DNA of 64,000 nt from Streptomyces coacervatus (GCF_029223485.1 NZ_JARHTP010000003.1:310001-374000), one strand, 5' to 3'. Counted from the first letter of the stretch, positions 8,346 to 19,977 are shown. The notes: generated by a model not told the origin, from the letters alone. Numbers and translations are program-made.

Positions 8346-10836
8346 GGCCGGCAGTCCCCCGCACGCGCAACGCCCGTGCCAAGTCGTCCAGTTGGTCCAC
8401 CAGTTTGCGCCGCAGGGCCGGGATCGGGTTGGCCTCGTTCAGGCAGGTCTCGCCCGCGGCGAGGGTGTCCGGGGTGACGGCGTGGGCCGGGAAGGCCCAG
8501 CGGCCGGCGGCTTCGGCGATGGCGGGGCCGCGGCGGGCGGCGAGGGTGACCGCGTCCTGGAAGTAGCGGGGCACGTATTCCCCTACCAGGTCGGCCTGTT
8601 CGGGTTGCCAGAAGCCCTGGGCGGTGGCGGTGAAGAGGTAGTTGGAGAGGTCGTCGCTGCCGAACATCGCCTCCCAGGCTTTGGCCTTGGCGTCGGTGTC
8701 GGGGAGGGCGGCGCGGCAGCGGGCGGCGCCTTCCTGGCCGGTGGCGGAGGGGTCGCGGTCGAGTTCGGCGGCGATGGCGGCTTCGTCGGTGGCGCCGAGG
8801 ACGGCGAGGCGGGCGAGGACGCGCCAGCGCAGTTCGGGGTCCAGTTCGGGGCCGCCGGGGACGGTGCCGTCGGCGAGCCAGGCGGCGATGGTGTCGGGGT
8901 GGGCGGCGACGTCGGTGAAGTGGCGTACGGCGATCAGGCGCAGGCCGGGGTTGTCGCCGTCCTCGGTGCGGCGGATGAGGTCGCGGCAGAGGGAGGAGAG
9001 GGTGGTGAGGGCTGCGGGGCGCTGCTCGGGGGTGAGGTAGCGGTCGGCGATGTGGGTGGTGGCGAAGGCGAGGACGCCCTGGACGAGGGCGAGGTCGGTT
9101 TCGTGCGGGAGGTGGGTGCGGGCGGTCTCCAGGTAGGCGGTGGGCGGGAGTTGGCCGTCGCGGACGGCGTCGCGCAGGGCGTTCCAGACGACCGCGCGGG
9201 TGAGGGGGTCGGGCAGGCCGGAGAGGCTGGTGCGGACGGCTTCGAAGGAGTCGGTGTCGAAGCGGATCTTGGCGTAGGTGAGGTCGCCGTCGTTGAGGAG
9301 GAGCAGGGCGGGGCGTTTGCCGAGGGGCTCGGGTGCGGTGTGCGGGATGTCGAGGTCGAGGCGGTCGCGCAGGATGAGGTGGCGGCCTTCGTCGGTGACG
9401 TCCTGGTCGTAGAGGCCGACGGCGATGCGGTGCGGGCGGCTGCCGGTGTGTTCGATGTGCAGGGTGCAGGTGCCTTCGTCGCCGGGGGTGACCTGCGGGG
9501 TGAGGGTGTCGACGCCGGTGGTGCGCAGCCAGGCGTCGGCCCAGGCGTGGACGTCGCGTTCGGTGGCGGAGGCGAGGGAGTCGATGAAGTCGGCGAGGGT
9601 GGCGTTGGCGAACTTGTGGCGGGCGAAGTGGGTGTTGATGCCGGCGAGGAAGTCCTTCTCGCCGAGCCAGGCGACGAGTTGGCGTAGTGCGGAGGCGCCC
9701 TTGGCGTAGGAGATGCCGTCGAAGTTGAGGAGGGCGGAGGCCGTGTCGTCGACGTTCTCGGGGGCTACGGGGTGGGTGGACGGGCGCTGGTCGGCGTCGT
9801 AGCCCCAGGCCTTGCGGGCGACTCCGAAGTCGGTCCAGGTGTCGGTGAAGCGGGTCGCTTCGGTGAGGGTCTGGTAGCCCATGTATTCGGCGAAGGACTC
9901 GTTCAGCCAGATGTCGTCCCACCAGCGCAGGGTGACGAGGTCGCCGAACCACATGTGGGCCATCTCGTGGGCGATGACCATGGCGCGGGTCTGGCGCTCG
10001 GTGTCGGTGACGGCGGAGCGGTAGACGAACTCGTCGCGGAAGGTGACCAGGCCGGGGTTCTCCATGGCGCCGGCGTTGAACTCGGGGACGAAGGCCTGGT
10101 CGTAGGAGTCGAAGGGGTACGGCTCCTCGAACTTCTCGTGGTAGCGGTCGTAGACCTGCTTGGTGATCTCGAAGAGCTCGTCGGCGTCCGCGTCCAGGTG
10201 GGGGGCGAGGGAGCGGCGGCAGTGGAGGCCGAAGGGCAGGTCGCGGTGTTCGGTGTGCACGGAGTGCCAGGGGCCGGCGGCGACGGCGACGAGGTAGGTG
10301 GAGATCAGGGGGGTGGGGGCGGCCTGCCAGCGGCCCTCGCCGAGGTGTTCGGTGATGCCGTTGGCGAGGACGGTCCAGCCTTCGGGGGCGGTGACGGTCA
10401 GCTCGAAGACGGACTTGAGGTCGGGCTGGTCGAAGGCGGCGAAGACGCGCTGGACGTCCTCCATGAACAGCTGGGTGTAGACGTAGGTCTCGCCGTCGGT
10501 GGGGTCGGTGAAGCGGTGCATGCCCTCGCCGGTGCGGGAGTAGCGCATGCTCGCGTCGATGTGCAGCTCGTGTTCGCCGGCGGTGAGGTTTTTCAGGGGC
10601 AGTCTGCTGCCGTCGAGGGTGTCCGGGTCGAGGGGCTGTCCGTCGAGGGTGACGGAGCGCAGCCGGGCGGGCTTGAGCTCGACGAAGGTGTTCGCGTCCG
10701 TGCGCGCGGTGAAGCGGATGACGGTGCGGGAGTCGAAGGTCTCGTCGCCGGTGGTCAGATCGAGGTCGATCGTGTAGCGGTGGACGTCGAGGAGTGTGGC
10801 ACGGGTCTGCGCTTCGTCGCGCGTCAGTACGGACAT
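8332..10836 (-). CDS. pepN: Aminopeptidase N (M1 family zinc metallopeptidase)
   Basis: An 834-residue cytoplasmic M1 aminopeptidase that removes N-terminal residues from peptides. Diagnostic features are the exopeptidase signature GAMEN (about 254), the zinc site HEMAHMWF (about 288) with the third ligand in NESFAEY (about 311), and the C-terminal ERAP1-like helical domain from about 520. Start ATG 10836 (MSVLTRDEAQTRA) matches the known beginning of streptomycete PepN; the frame extends ten codons further only through a TTG. The extreme C-terminus lies in dispersed repeat A. It is followed by the decarboxylase/N-hydroxylase pair after a terminator-like hairpin, so it is probably a separate transcript. 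Confidence 0.97.
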   Translation of the reverse strand: MSVLTRDEAQTRATLLDVHRYTIDLDLTTGDETFDSRTVIRFTARTDANTFVELKPARLRSVTLDGQPLDPDTLDGSRLPLKNLTAGEHELHIDASMRYSRTGEGMHRFTDPTDGETYVYTQLFMEDVQRVFAAFDQPDLKSVFELTVTAPEGWTVLANGITEHLGEGRWQAAPTPLISTYLVAVAAGPWHSVHTEHRDLPFGLHCRRSLAPHLDADADELFEITKQVYDRYHEKFEEPYPFDSYDQAFVPEFNAGAMENPGLVTFRDEFVYRSAVTDTERQTRAMVIAHEMAHMWFGDLVTLRWWDDIWLNESFAEYMGYQTLTEATRFTDTWTDFGVARKAWGYDADQRPSTHPVAPENVDDTASALLNFDGISYAKGASALRQLVAWLGEKDFLAGINTHFARHKFANATLADFIDSLASATERDVHAWADAWLRTTGVDTLTPQVTPGDEGTCTLHIEHTGSRPHRIAVGLYDQDVTDEGRHLILRDRLDLDIPHTAPEPLGKRPALLLLNDGDLTYAKIRFDTDSFEAVRTSLSGLPDPLTRAVVWNALRDAVRDGQLPPTAYLETARTHLPHETDLALVQGVLAFATTHIADRYLTPEQRPAALTTLSSLCRDLIRRTEDGDNPGLRLIAVRHFTDVAAHPDTIAAWLADGTVPGGPELDPELRWRVLARLAVLGATDEAAIAAELDRDPSATGQEGAARCRAALPDTDAKAKAWEAMFGSDDLSNYLFTATAQGFWQPEQADLVGEYVPRYFQDAVTLAARRGPAIAEAAGRWAFPAHAVTPDTLAAGETCLNEANPIPALRRKLVDQLDDLARALRVRGTAGPSGA

Positions 10837-10892
10837 GCAGGTAATGCTGCCCGATGGCACTGACAAGGCACAGGGGCGGACCGGTACACGGT

Positions 10893-11444
10893 CTATGTCC
10901 GCTCCCCTTCGAGCTCCCCGCCGAGCGCCTGGCTGAGGCGCTGGGCGGGGACGCGGGGGTCCGGGTGGGGCAGGGCGGCTGCGCGGGGGGCGGGTTCGTC
11001 GGCCTCGGTGTGGTCCTTGACGAGGGCGCGCAGTTCGCGGACTTCCTGTTCCAGGGCGAGGTGGCGGCGGTGGGCGTCGTAGAGGTAGCGGACCTTGGTG
11101 CGCAGCGACCAGGGGTCGATGGGTTTCATGACGAGGTCGGCGACGCCGAGGGCGAAGGCGGTGGCGGTCAGTAACTGGTCCTGGCCGAAGCCGGTGAGGA
11201 GGATGACCGGGATGTGCTGGGTCTGTTCCACGCGGCGCATGTAGCGCACCACGTCCAGGCCGCTGACGCCGGGCATGCGGACGTCGAGCAGGAGGAGGCC
11301 GACGTGCCCGCGGAGCACCTGCTTGAGGGCCTCGTCGCCGTTGGTGGCGCGGCCCAGCTGATAGCCCAGCGGGGCCAGGGCGCTCTCCAGGGCGTACAGG
11401 GTGTCCTCGTGGTCGTCCACGATGAGGATCTTGGATTCAGGCAT
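10893..11444 (-). CDS. Stand-alone response regulator with C-terminal coiled coil
   Basis: A 183-residue protein consisting of a receiver domain (residues 1-120) and a short charged tail without a DNA-binding domain. The acidic pair DD (10-11), phosphoacceptor Asp54 in LLLDVRMPG, Thr84 and Lys107 in VMKPID are all present, so it should accept phosphate. Residues 120-150 (RHLALEQEVRELRALV) look like a short coiled coil, and the rest is Pro/Ala-rich. No histidine kinase gene is adjacent. Such single-domain regulators usually act through protein-protein contact; the partner cannot be inferred here. It is 56 bp from pepN on the same strand, upstream of it. Confidence 0.88.
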   Translation of the reverse strand: MPESKILIVDDHEDTLYALESALAPLGYQLGRATNGDEALKQVLRGHVGLLLLDVRMPGVSGLDVVRYMRRVEQTQHIPVILLTGFGQDQLLTATAFALGVADLVMKPIDPWSLRTKVRYLYDAHRRHLALEQEVRELRALVKDHTEADEPAPRAAALPHPDPRVPAQRLSQALGGELEGERT

Positions 11445-11583
11445 GGCCCGTCGTCCCTCCCGCGAGACAACCAGCTTATGTCCGAGGTGCTGACGTGCCG
11501 TGGCCGTCAGCTGACAAGGAGTGCACAGCGCAGCATGCCCTTCGCGGGCCCTCCTGTCACGCCCTCTGTGGCATTCACCGAGG

Positions 11584-11934
11584 TCAATTCGCCGTTTTTG
11601 CGGAGCCGTTGACAGCGTCGTCCGCGATGCGTTCGTGGTGGCGGATCACTTCGGCGATGATGAAATTCAGGAACTTCTCAGCGAATGCCGGGTCCAGCTT
11701 GGCGCTTTCGGCGAGGGCGCGCAGTCGCTCGATCTGGCGGGCCTCGCGGGCCGGGTCGGCGGGCGGCAGCTGGTGGGCGGCCTTGAGGTGGCCGACCTGC
11801 TGGGTGGCCTTGAAGCGTTCGGCGAGCATGTGGATGACGGCCGCGTCGATGTTGTCGATGCTGTCGCGCAGCCGGGCGAGTTCCTCGCGGACGGCGGGGT
11901 CGACGTCGCGGGTGCCGGTGTTGCTGGTGGTCAT
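11584..11934 (-). CDS. Chorismate mutase, AroQ type
   Basis: A 116-residue all-helical chorismate mutase that converts chorismate to prephenate for phenylalanine and tyrosine synthesis. The order matches the AroQ fold: helix 1 with LARLRDSIDNIDAAVIHMLAER (Arg and Asp at the active site), the K in FKATQQVGHLK, PADPAREARQIERLR, and the last helix NFIIAEVIRHHE. No signal peptide, so it is the cytoplasmic biosynthetic type and not the secreted one. Start ATG 11934 is the only reasonable one. It is followed at 34 bp by the AraC gene upstream on the same strand; operon membership is possible but the functions are unrelated. The 139-bp gap downstream (11445-11583) shows nothing I can name. Confidence 0.9.
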   Translation of the reverse strand: MTTSNTGTRDVDPAVREELARLRDSIDNIDAAVIHMLAERFKATQQVGHLKAAHQLPPADPAREARQIERLRALAESAKLDPAFAEKFLNFIIAEVIRHHERIADDAVNGSAKTAN

Positions 11935-11968
11935 GGGCGCCCAGCCTACGTGGCGTCCGCAGGGCCGA

Positions 11969-12865
11969 TCATCCCTGCCCGGCGGGCGAGGGTTCGATCA
12001 TCGGTGGATCGTCGGGGTCGGGGACCTGGTTGCTCCAGCCGCCGGGGACGGCGCGGTACTGCTGGGCGCGGAAGCGGACGGGCGGCATGCCGACGCGGCG
12101 GGTGAACAGGCGGGAGAAATAGGCCGGATCGTCGTAGCCGACGCGGCGGGCGACGGCGGCGACGGGCAGCTCGGTGGCGGCGAGGAGTTCCTTGGCGCGG
12201 CCGAGGCGGATGCCGAGCAGGTAGTCCTTGGGGCTGCAGCCGGCGCCGCGGCGCACGGCGGTGCGCAGTTCGGCGGGGGTCATGCCGTGCCGGGCGGCGT
12301 GCTCGGCGACCGCCAGGGGCAGGCAGGCGTCGCGGGCGAGGGCCTTGAGGACGGGGTCGCCGTCGGGGGCGAGGTCGGCGCGGGCGCGGCGCAGGGCGAC
12401 GAGGAGTTCGTGGACGGCGGCGCCGGTCTCCACCTCCAGGAGGGGGTTGCCGCGGCGGGCGGCGCGCGCGATGCGGCCGATGACGGCGCGTGGGCCTGCG
12501 GCGTCCGAGAGGGGCACGACGGGGCGGTCCGGTTCGATGTAGCCGAGTTCGGTGTATGTGGTGGTGGCGGGCCCGGCGAAGACGGCGAAGCCCTCGTCCC
12601 AGCCGGAGTCGGGGTCGGGCCCGTAGTGGTGGGGTATGCCGGGGGTGAGCCACAGCAGGGCGGGTGCGGTGACGGTGGTGCGGCGGCCGTCCGGGGCGAG
12701 GTACCAGCCTGCGCCGGTGTTGATGACGACGGCGACGTGGTGGTCGAGGGTGCGGGGGCCGACGGCGGGCAGCGCGCCGTACTGCAGGCCGACGCCGAGG
12801 CAGACGAGGCCGAGCCGGTGGTGGGCGGGTCCGGGCGTGAAGAACCGCATCCAGGTGTGGTACAT
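11969..12865 (-). CDS. AraC-family transcriptional regulator, probably of the beta-galactosidase gene
   Basis: A 298-residue regulator: an N-terminal cupin-like sugar-binding domain (about 1-160; YLAPDGRRTTVTAPALLW and LTPGIPHHYGP) and a C-terminal AraC DNA-binding domain (about 195-285) with the second HTH signature VGYDDPAYFSRLFTRRVGMPP. Start ATG 12865 (MYHTWMRFF) has a strong ribosome site GGGAGGAG six bases upstream; longer in-frame starts would translate the 12-bp iterons and are rejected. It is divergent from the GH35 beta-galactosidase with 150 bp between them, which carries five tandem 12-bp repeats, so it most probably controls that gene in response to a galactoside. Confidence 0.9.
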   Translation of the reverse strand: MYHTWMRFFTPGPAHHRLGLVCLGVGLQYGALPAVGPRTLDHHVAVVINTGAGWYLAPDGRRTTVTAPALLWLTPGIPHHYGPDPDSGWDEGFAVFAGPATTTYTELGYIEPDRPVVPLSDAAGPRAVIGRIARAARRGNPLLEVETGAAVHELLVALRRARADLAPDGDPVLKALARDACLPLAVAEHAARHGMTPAELRTAVRRGAGCSPKDYLLGIRLGRAKELLAATELPVAAVARRVGYDDPAYFSRLFTRRVGMPPVRFRAQQYRAVPGGWSNQVPDPDDPPMIEPSPAGQG

Positions 12866-12886
12866 CTGCGCGCTCCTCCCGGCGTC

Positions 12887-12946
12887 GTTCGGGCCGTGGT
12901 TCAGGTTGCCGTTCAGGCCGTTGTTCGGGCCGTCGTCCGGCTGTCG
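12887..12946. repeat. Five tandem 12-bp repeats between araC-type gene and GH35 gene
   Basis: Units begin at 12887, 12899, 12911, 12923 and 12935 with consensus GTTCGGGCCGTC; each has two to five substitutions. Spacing is slightly more than one helical turn. They lie just upstream of the AraC-family start codon, in its leader or promoter, and about 70 bp from the GH35 start, a position that suits binding sites for the regulator. Confidence 0.7.
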
Positions 12947-13015
12947 TCTTTTCGTCCAAGCAGCGCTGATCTTTGTCCATGGACGGTGATCGACGCCAGG
13001 GGTGAGGCTGGGTGC

Positions 13016-16111
<3,096 letters not shown>

Positions 16112-16183
16112 CCCTCTGGGTGCTCCGCCCCCAGACCCCCGCTTCGGCCTGAACGGCCTCGTCCTCAAACGCCGGACGGGCTG
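16112..16183. repeat. Dispersed streptomycete repeat A, copy 2
   Basis: GGGTGCTCCGCCCCCAG and the tail GCTTCGGCCTGAACGGCCTC / CTCAAACGCCGGACGGGCTG match the repeat at 8279-8345 with a few differences. It fills the whole gap between the stops of the HExxH gene and the convergent MFS gene and probably serves as a bidirectional terminator; the last codons of the MFS gene lie just beyond it. Confidence 0.75.
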
Positions 16184-16190
16184 AAAGACC

Positions 16191-17636
16191 TCATGCCCCG
16201 GCCGGGCTGGAAGACATCGCCCGGCGCGGCAGCGCGGCACACAACACCGCGCACACCACGAACGTCCCGGTCACCCACGGCATCGCCGCCGTCAAGGCGT
16301 CCGTCAGGCCGGTCCCGGCGTGGTCGAAGAACACCGTCCCGACGACCGCCGCGCCCAGCGCACCCCCGAACTGCTGTGCCGTGGAGAAGATCCCGGACGC
16401 GCCGCCCGCCAAGTCCCCCGGGACGGCGGACAGCACCACGTTCACCAGGGGCACCACCAGGCATCCCAGCCCCGCCCCCGCGATCACCAGCCCGGGCACG
16501 AGCGGCCACGCCCCGGTGTGTGTGGTGGACGCGCCGGTGACCGCCGCCCACACCCAGCCGCAGCCGCCCGCCATCATCAGCGCACCGGCTCCGAGCACCA
16601 GACGTCCGAACCGCACCGCGAGTCCGTCCGCGGCAGGTGCCGTGAGGAAACCGCCGACCGAGAAGGCCACGGTCACCACTCCGGCCTGCATCGGCGTGTA
16701 GCGCTCGCCGCCCTGCAGCCAGAGCGCGAAGACCAGGAAGAACCCCTGCATGCCGACCGAGAACAGCAACTGCACCAGCACACCCACCGAGAACGCGGGC
16801 AACCGGAACGCCCGCGCCGGCAGCAGCGGCACCGTCCCCGCCGCACGCCGCCGCGCCTCGAACACCCCGAGTCCGGCGACGGCGCAGACACCCGCGGCCA
16901 GGCAGACCCAGCCCCACAGCGGCCACCCGTTCTCCCGGCCCTGCACCAGCGGCAGCACGATCGCCACCAATCCCGCCGCCAGCACCAGGCTCCCGAGCAC
17001 GTCCGGCCGCCCGGCCGACCGCTCCTTCGTGGACGGCACCAGCACCAGCCCCGCAGCCAGCGTCGCCACCGCCACCGGCACGTTCACCAGGAACACCGAG
17101 CGCCAGCCCCAGCCGAAGAGATCGGCATCGGTCAGCAGCCCGCCGAGCAGCAGCCCCACCGCCGAGGCGAACCCGGCGACGGCCCCGTACACCCCGAAGG
17201 CCGCACCGCGCTCCTTGCCCCGGAACAGCGTGCGGAACGAGCCGAGCACCTGCGGCACGAGCACCGCCGCCAGCACGCCCTGCACGGCCCGCGCGGCGAT
17301 CAGCTGCCCGGGCGATTGGGCGAGACCGCATCCCAGGCTCGCCAGCCCGAACCCTGCGGTGCCGGCGAGGAACAGCCCCCGGCGCCCGAAGCGGTCCCCG
17401 AGATGTCCGGAGACGATCAGTGTGGCGCCGAAGGCCAGCAGATAGGCGGAGACCAGCCACTGCAGATCACTCTGCGAGGCGTGCAGGTCACGGCCGATGG
17501 ACGGGATCGCGACGTTCACGATCGTCACGTCCAGCAGGTCCATCAGCGCCGCGATCATCATCACGACGGCGGCGGCCCAGCGGCGCGGATACGGATCCGC
17601 CTCGGTGGGCGGGGCTGTGGCAAGGGTTGTGGTCAT
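16191..17636 (-). CDS. DHA2-family (EmrB/QacA) MFS drug exporter, 14 TM
   Basis: A 481-residue proton-coupled multidrug exporter of the plasma membrane. The family signature motif A (GHLGDRFGRRG, about 78-88), motif C region in TM5 (GVYGAVAGFASAVGLLLGG) and TM1 MMIAALMDLLDVTIVNVAIP are visible; about 14 hydrophobic segments can be counted. Start ATG 17636 has GGGAG nine bases upstream. It is divergent from a MarR regulator, and two inverted-repeat sites with ATTTCGTTCGG arms lie between them, so it is very probably repressed by that MarR and induced by its substrate. The substrate cannot be inferred. Confidence 0.93.
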   Translation of the reverse strand: MTTTLATAPPTEADPYPRRWAAAVVMMIAALMDLLDVTIVNVAIPSIGRDLHASQSDLQWLVSAYLLAFGATLIVSGHLGDRFGRRGLFLAGTAGFGLASLGCGLAQSPGQLIAARAVQGVLAAVLVPQVLGSFRTLFRGKERGAAFGVYGAVAGFASAVGLLLGGLLTDADLFGWGWRSVFLVNVPVAVATLAAGLVLVPSTKERSAGRPDVLGSLVLAAGLVAIVLPLVQGRENGWPLWGWVCLAAGVCAVAGLGVFEARRRAAGTVPLLPARAFRLPAFSVGVLVQLLFSVGMQGFFLVFALWLQGGERYTPMQAGVVTVAFSVGGFLTAPAADGLAVRFGRLVLGAGALMMAGGCGWVWAAVTGASTTHTGAWPLVPGLVIAGAGLGCLVVPLVNVVLSAVPGDLAGGASGIFSTAQQFGGALGAAVVGTVFFDHAGTGLTDALTAAMPWVTGTFVVCAVLCAALPRRAMSSSPAGA

Positions 17637-17671
17637 GGCGTCTCCCGTTGGCTTCCGTTGGCTTCGGATTT

Positions 17672-17744
17672 ATTTCGTTCGGACTAACGAAAGACTTGCA
17701 CCGGTGCTTCCGTGATCGCAAGTACTTAGTTCGACCGAACGAAA
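17672..17744. promoter_or_regulatory. Two MarR operator sites in the divergent promoter
   Basis: Site 1 (17672-17692) contains TTTCGTT ... AACGAAA; site 2 (17724-17744) contains GTTCGACCGAAC and CGAACGAAAT. Both carry the core ATTTCGTTCGG, in opposite orientation, 42 bp apart. Site 2 overlaps the likely marR promoter: TACGCT at 17752-17757 is a good -10 only six bases before the ATG, implying a leaderless transcript. Confidence 0.75.
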
Positions 17745-17763
17745 TATTTGCTACGCTGACGCC

Positions 17764-18261
17764 ATGAGCCAGGTGCCGAATCTTGAGGCGGCCGTCCCCT
17801 GGGACGACAAGCGGCGGGCCGAGACGCTGTTGCGGCTGTTCGCCGTGGGCCGGGAGAACAGCGGGAGCACGGTGATGTTCCATTCCGCGGTGGCCGCCAA
17901 GCAGGGCCTGAACCCGACCGAGGAGAAGGCCCTCGACCTCCTGGAGCGGCACGGTCCGCTCACCGCGAAGGATCTCGCCGAGCGGACCGGTCTGGCCCCC
18001 GCCTCCGTCACCGGCCTGGTCGACCGCCTTGCGGGCAAGGGATTTGTACGCCGGGTCAAGCACCCGACGGACAAGCGGCGGGTGCTCGTCGAGCTGAACC
18101 GGGAGAAGATCGCCCACCTCTTCGCGTTCTTCGAGGAGTGGGCGCGCGAAATCGCCGCGGCGTGCGAGGAGTTCAGCACGGACGAGCTGGACACCGTGAT
18201 CCGCTTCCTGCAGGTGATGACGGAGGAGCAGCGCAAGGCAGCCGCCCGTCTCGGCGCCTGA
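17764..18261 (+). CDS. MarR-family transcriptional regulator
   Basis: A 165-residue winged-helix repressor. The helix-turn-helix is LTAKDLAERTGLAPASVTGLVDRLAGKGFV (two stretches, about 62-92), followed by the wing VKHPTDKRRVLVEL (about 97-110) with the family's Asp-x-Arg; flanking helices form the dimer. It is divergent from the DHA2 exporter and shares the operator-containing 127-bp gap, so it should repress both. A -10 (TACGCT) ends six bases before the start and no ribosome site is visible, consistent with a leaderless mRNA. It stops four bases before the convergent SDR gene of the steroid cluster, with which it is probably unrelated. Confidence 0.92.
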   Translation: MSQVPNLEAAVPWDDKRRAETLLRLFAVGRENSGSTVMFHSAVAAKQGLNPTEEKALDLLERHGPLTAKDLAERTGLAPASVTGLVDRLAGKGFVRRVKHPTDKRRVLVELNREKIAHLFAFFEEWAREIAAACEEFSTDELDTVIRFLQVMTEEQRKAAARLGA

Positions 18262-18265
18262 GCGC

Positions 18266-19171
18266 TCAGGCGCCGTACACCGTGCCCGGCTCCGCCGCCT
18301 CCGCCAGCAGTTTCAGCGCCGTCTCCCCCGCCTCCCCCGGGCTCCAGCGCGCCCCCTTGTCGGCGCTCGGACCCGGCCGCCAGCCCTCCATGACCGTGAT
18401 CCGGCCGCCCTCCGCCTCGAAGACGCGGCCCGTCACGCCCGCACTCGCCGCAGAACCGAGCCAGACGACCAACGGCGACACGTTCTCGGGTGCCATCGCG
18501 TCGAAGCCGCCCGCGGGCGCCGTCATCGTCTCGGCGAAGGTGCGTTCCGTCATGCGGGTCCGGGCCGCGGGGGCGATCGCATTGACCTGGACGCCGTACC
18601 GGGCGAGTTCGGCCGCGGCGACGAGTGTCAGGCCGACGATGCCGGCCTTCGCGGCACTGTAGTTGCCCTGCCCGACCGACCCCAACAGCCCTGCTCCACT
18701 GCTGGTGTTGACGATCCTGGCCACCGGCATACGGCCCGCCTTGGCTTCCGCGCGCCAGTGCGCGGCCGCGTGCTTCAACGGCAGGAAGTGGCCCTTGAGG
18801 TGGACGCGCAGGACGGCGTCCCAGTCGTCCTCGTCGAGGTTGACGAGCATCCGGTCGCGCAGGAAGCCGGCGTTGTTGACGAGGGTGTCGAGCCGGCCGT
18901 ACACCTCCAGGGCGGTCGCGACCAGGGAGGACGCCCCTTCGGTGGTGGCGATGTCGCCGCCGTGGGCGACCGCCTCGCCGCCCGCCGCGCGGATCTCGTC
19001 GACGACCCGCCGGGCCGGGCTGTCGGGGCCCGGTGCCCCGTCCAGTCCCACGCCCAGGTCGTTGACGACGAGCCGCGCCCCCTCCGCCGCGAACGCGCGC
19101 GCGTGCGCTCGCCCGAGTCCGCGGCCGGCACCGGTGACGACCACGACCCGCCCGTCGCAGATTCCGCTCAT
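18266..19171 (-). CDS. SDR oxidoreductase of the steroid-ring cluster (Rv3548c-like)
   Basis: A 301-residue short-chain dehydrogenase with TGAGRGLG (cofactor, about 13-20), NDLGVGL after beta-2 (acidic, favouring NAD), NNAG (about 97) and the SSGAG ... YSAAK catalytic Ser/Tyr/Lys set near 158-178. It resembles the long MFE-2/HSD17B4-type hydroxyacyl-CoA dehydrogenases in having the NDLG segment and a PxRR insert. It follows the second SDR after one base (TGAGATG), so both are co-transcribed, leftward from the operator at 19978-19995. In Mycobacterium the gene at this place is Rv3548c, a KstR2-regulon SDR of uncertain step. A 3-hydroxyacyl-CoA step in HIP side-chain or ring product oxidation is inference. 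Confidence 0.85.
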   Translation of the reverse strand: MSGICDGRVVVVTGAGRGLGRAHARAFAAEGARLVVNDLGVGLDGAPGPDSPARRVVDEIRAAGGEAVAHGGDIATTEGASSLVATALEVYGRLDTLVNNAGFLRDRMLVNLDEDDWDAVLRVHLKGHFLPLKHAAAHWRAEAKAGRMPVARIVNTSSGAGLLGSVGQGNYSAAKAGIVGLTLVAAAELARYGVQVNAIAPAARTRMTERTFAETMTAPAGGFDAMAPENVSPLVVWLGSAASAGVTGRVFEAEGGRITVMEGWRPGPSADKGARWSPGEAGETALKLLAEAAEPGTVYGA

Positions 19172-19172
19172 C

Positions 19173-19931
19173 TCACATCTCCTTGTTGGCAGTTGCGGCG
19201 TCGAGGAAGGCGGGTCGCTCCCCTCCTCCGTGCACGAGCAGGCTCGCCCCGCTGATGTAGGCGGCCGCGTCGGAGGCGAGGAAGACGGCGGCCGCCCCGA
19301 CGTCGGCGGGCGTGGCGAGGCGGCCGAGAGGCACCGTGCGGGAGACCGCGTCGACGCCGTCCTCGCCGCCGTAGTGGAGGTGAGCCAGTTCGGTACGGAC
19401 CATGCCGACGACGAGGGTGTTGACGCGCACCTCGGGTGCCCACTCCACGGCCATCGAGCGGGCGAGGTTCTCCAGGCCGGCTTTGGCCGCCCCGTACGCC
19501 GCGGAACCGGGCGAGGGCCTGCTCCCGCTGACGCTGCCGATCATCACGACGGCGCCCTTCGCCCGCCTGAGGTGCTCGTACGCGGCGAGGGAGGCCGTCA
19601 GCGGGGCGAGGAGGTTCAGCTCGACGACGCGCGCGTGCCGTTCGGCGTCCGCGTCGGCCAGCCGCCGGTAGGGCCCGCCGCCCGCGTTGTTGACGAGGAC
19701 GTCGAGCCGGGGCAGGGCGGCGAAGAAGGCACGGACGGCGGGCGGGTCGCGCAGGTCCAGCGAGGCGAACTCGACTCCCTCGACGGGCACTTCGGGCGGC
19801 CTGCGTGCACAGGCGACGACCTGCGCACCGGCCTGCACGAACGCCTTCGCGATCCCGGCCCCGACGCCGCGGGTTCCGCCGGTGACGACGACGGTCCTGC
19901 CGCTCAGCTGCGGTTGGCGGAAGTTATCCAC
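19173..19931 (-). CDS. SDR oxidoreductase of the steroid-ring cluster (Rv3549c-like)
   Basis: A 252-residue classical SDR: TGGTRGVG near the N-terminus, NNAGGGPYRRL near 83-93, IGSVSGSRPSPGSAAYGAAKAG with the catalytic Ser, Tyr and Lys about 133-150, and a C-terminal SGASLLVHGGGERP. The best start is GTG 19931 (VDNFRQPQLSG) because GGGAAGG lies eight bases before it; the frame extends to 19979 but that would place the start in the operator. It is divergent from echA20 and first gene of the leftward SDR pair. In mycobacteria the gene at this place is Rv3549c. The exact hydroxyacyl-CoA substrate is unknown. Confidence 0.85.
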   Translation of the reverse strand: MDNFRQPQLSGRTVVVTGGTRGVGAGIAKAFVQAGAQVVACARRPPEVPVEGVEFASLDLRDPPAVRAFFAALPRLDVLVNNAGGGPYRRLADADAERHARVVELNLLAPLTASLAAYEHLRRAKGAVVMIGSVSGSRPSPGSAAYGAAKAGLENLARSMAVEWAPEVRVNTLVVGMVRTELAHLHYGGEDGVDAVSRTVPLGRLATPADVGAAAVFLASDAAAYISGASLLVHGGGERPAFLDAATANKEM

Positions 19932-19977
19932 AGGCCTTCCCGCTCCGATCCGAGGGCTGCTAGCTTCGAAGCCTCGC

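Noticed and set aside
6785..9952. Upstream extension of the N-hydroxylase frame to about 1538 codons
   Set aside because: The extension is Arg/Pro-rich antisense-like sequence running through the decarboxylase and pepN in another frame; the hydroxylase starts at 6784.
12887..12946. Coding repeats at the N-terminus of a longer AraC protein (PNNGLNGN-like)
   Set aside because: A strong ribosome site directly precedes ATG 12865 and no good start exists upstream, so the repeats are non-coding DNA.
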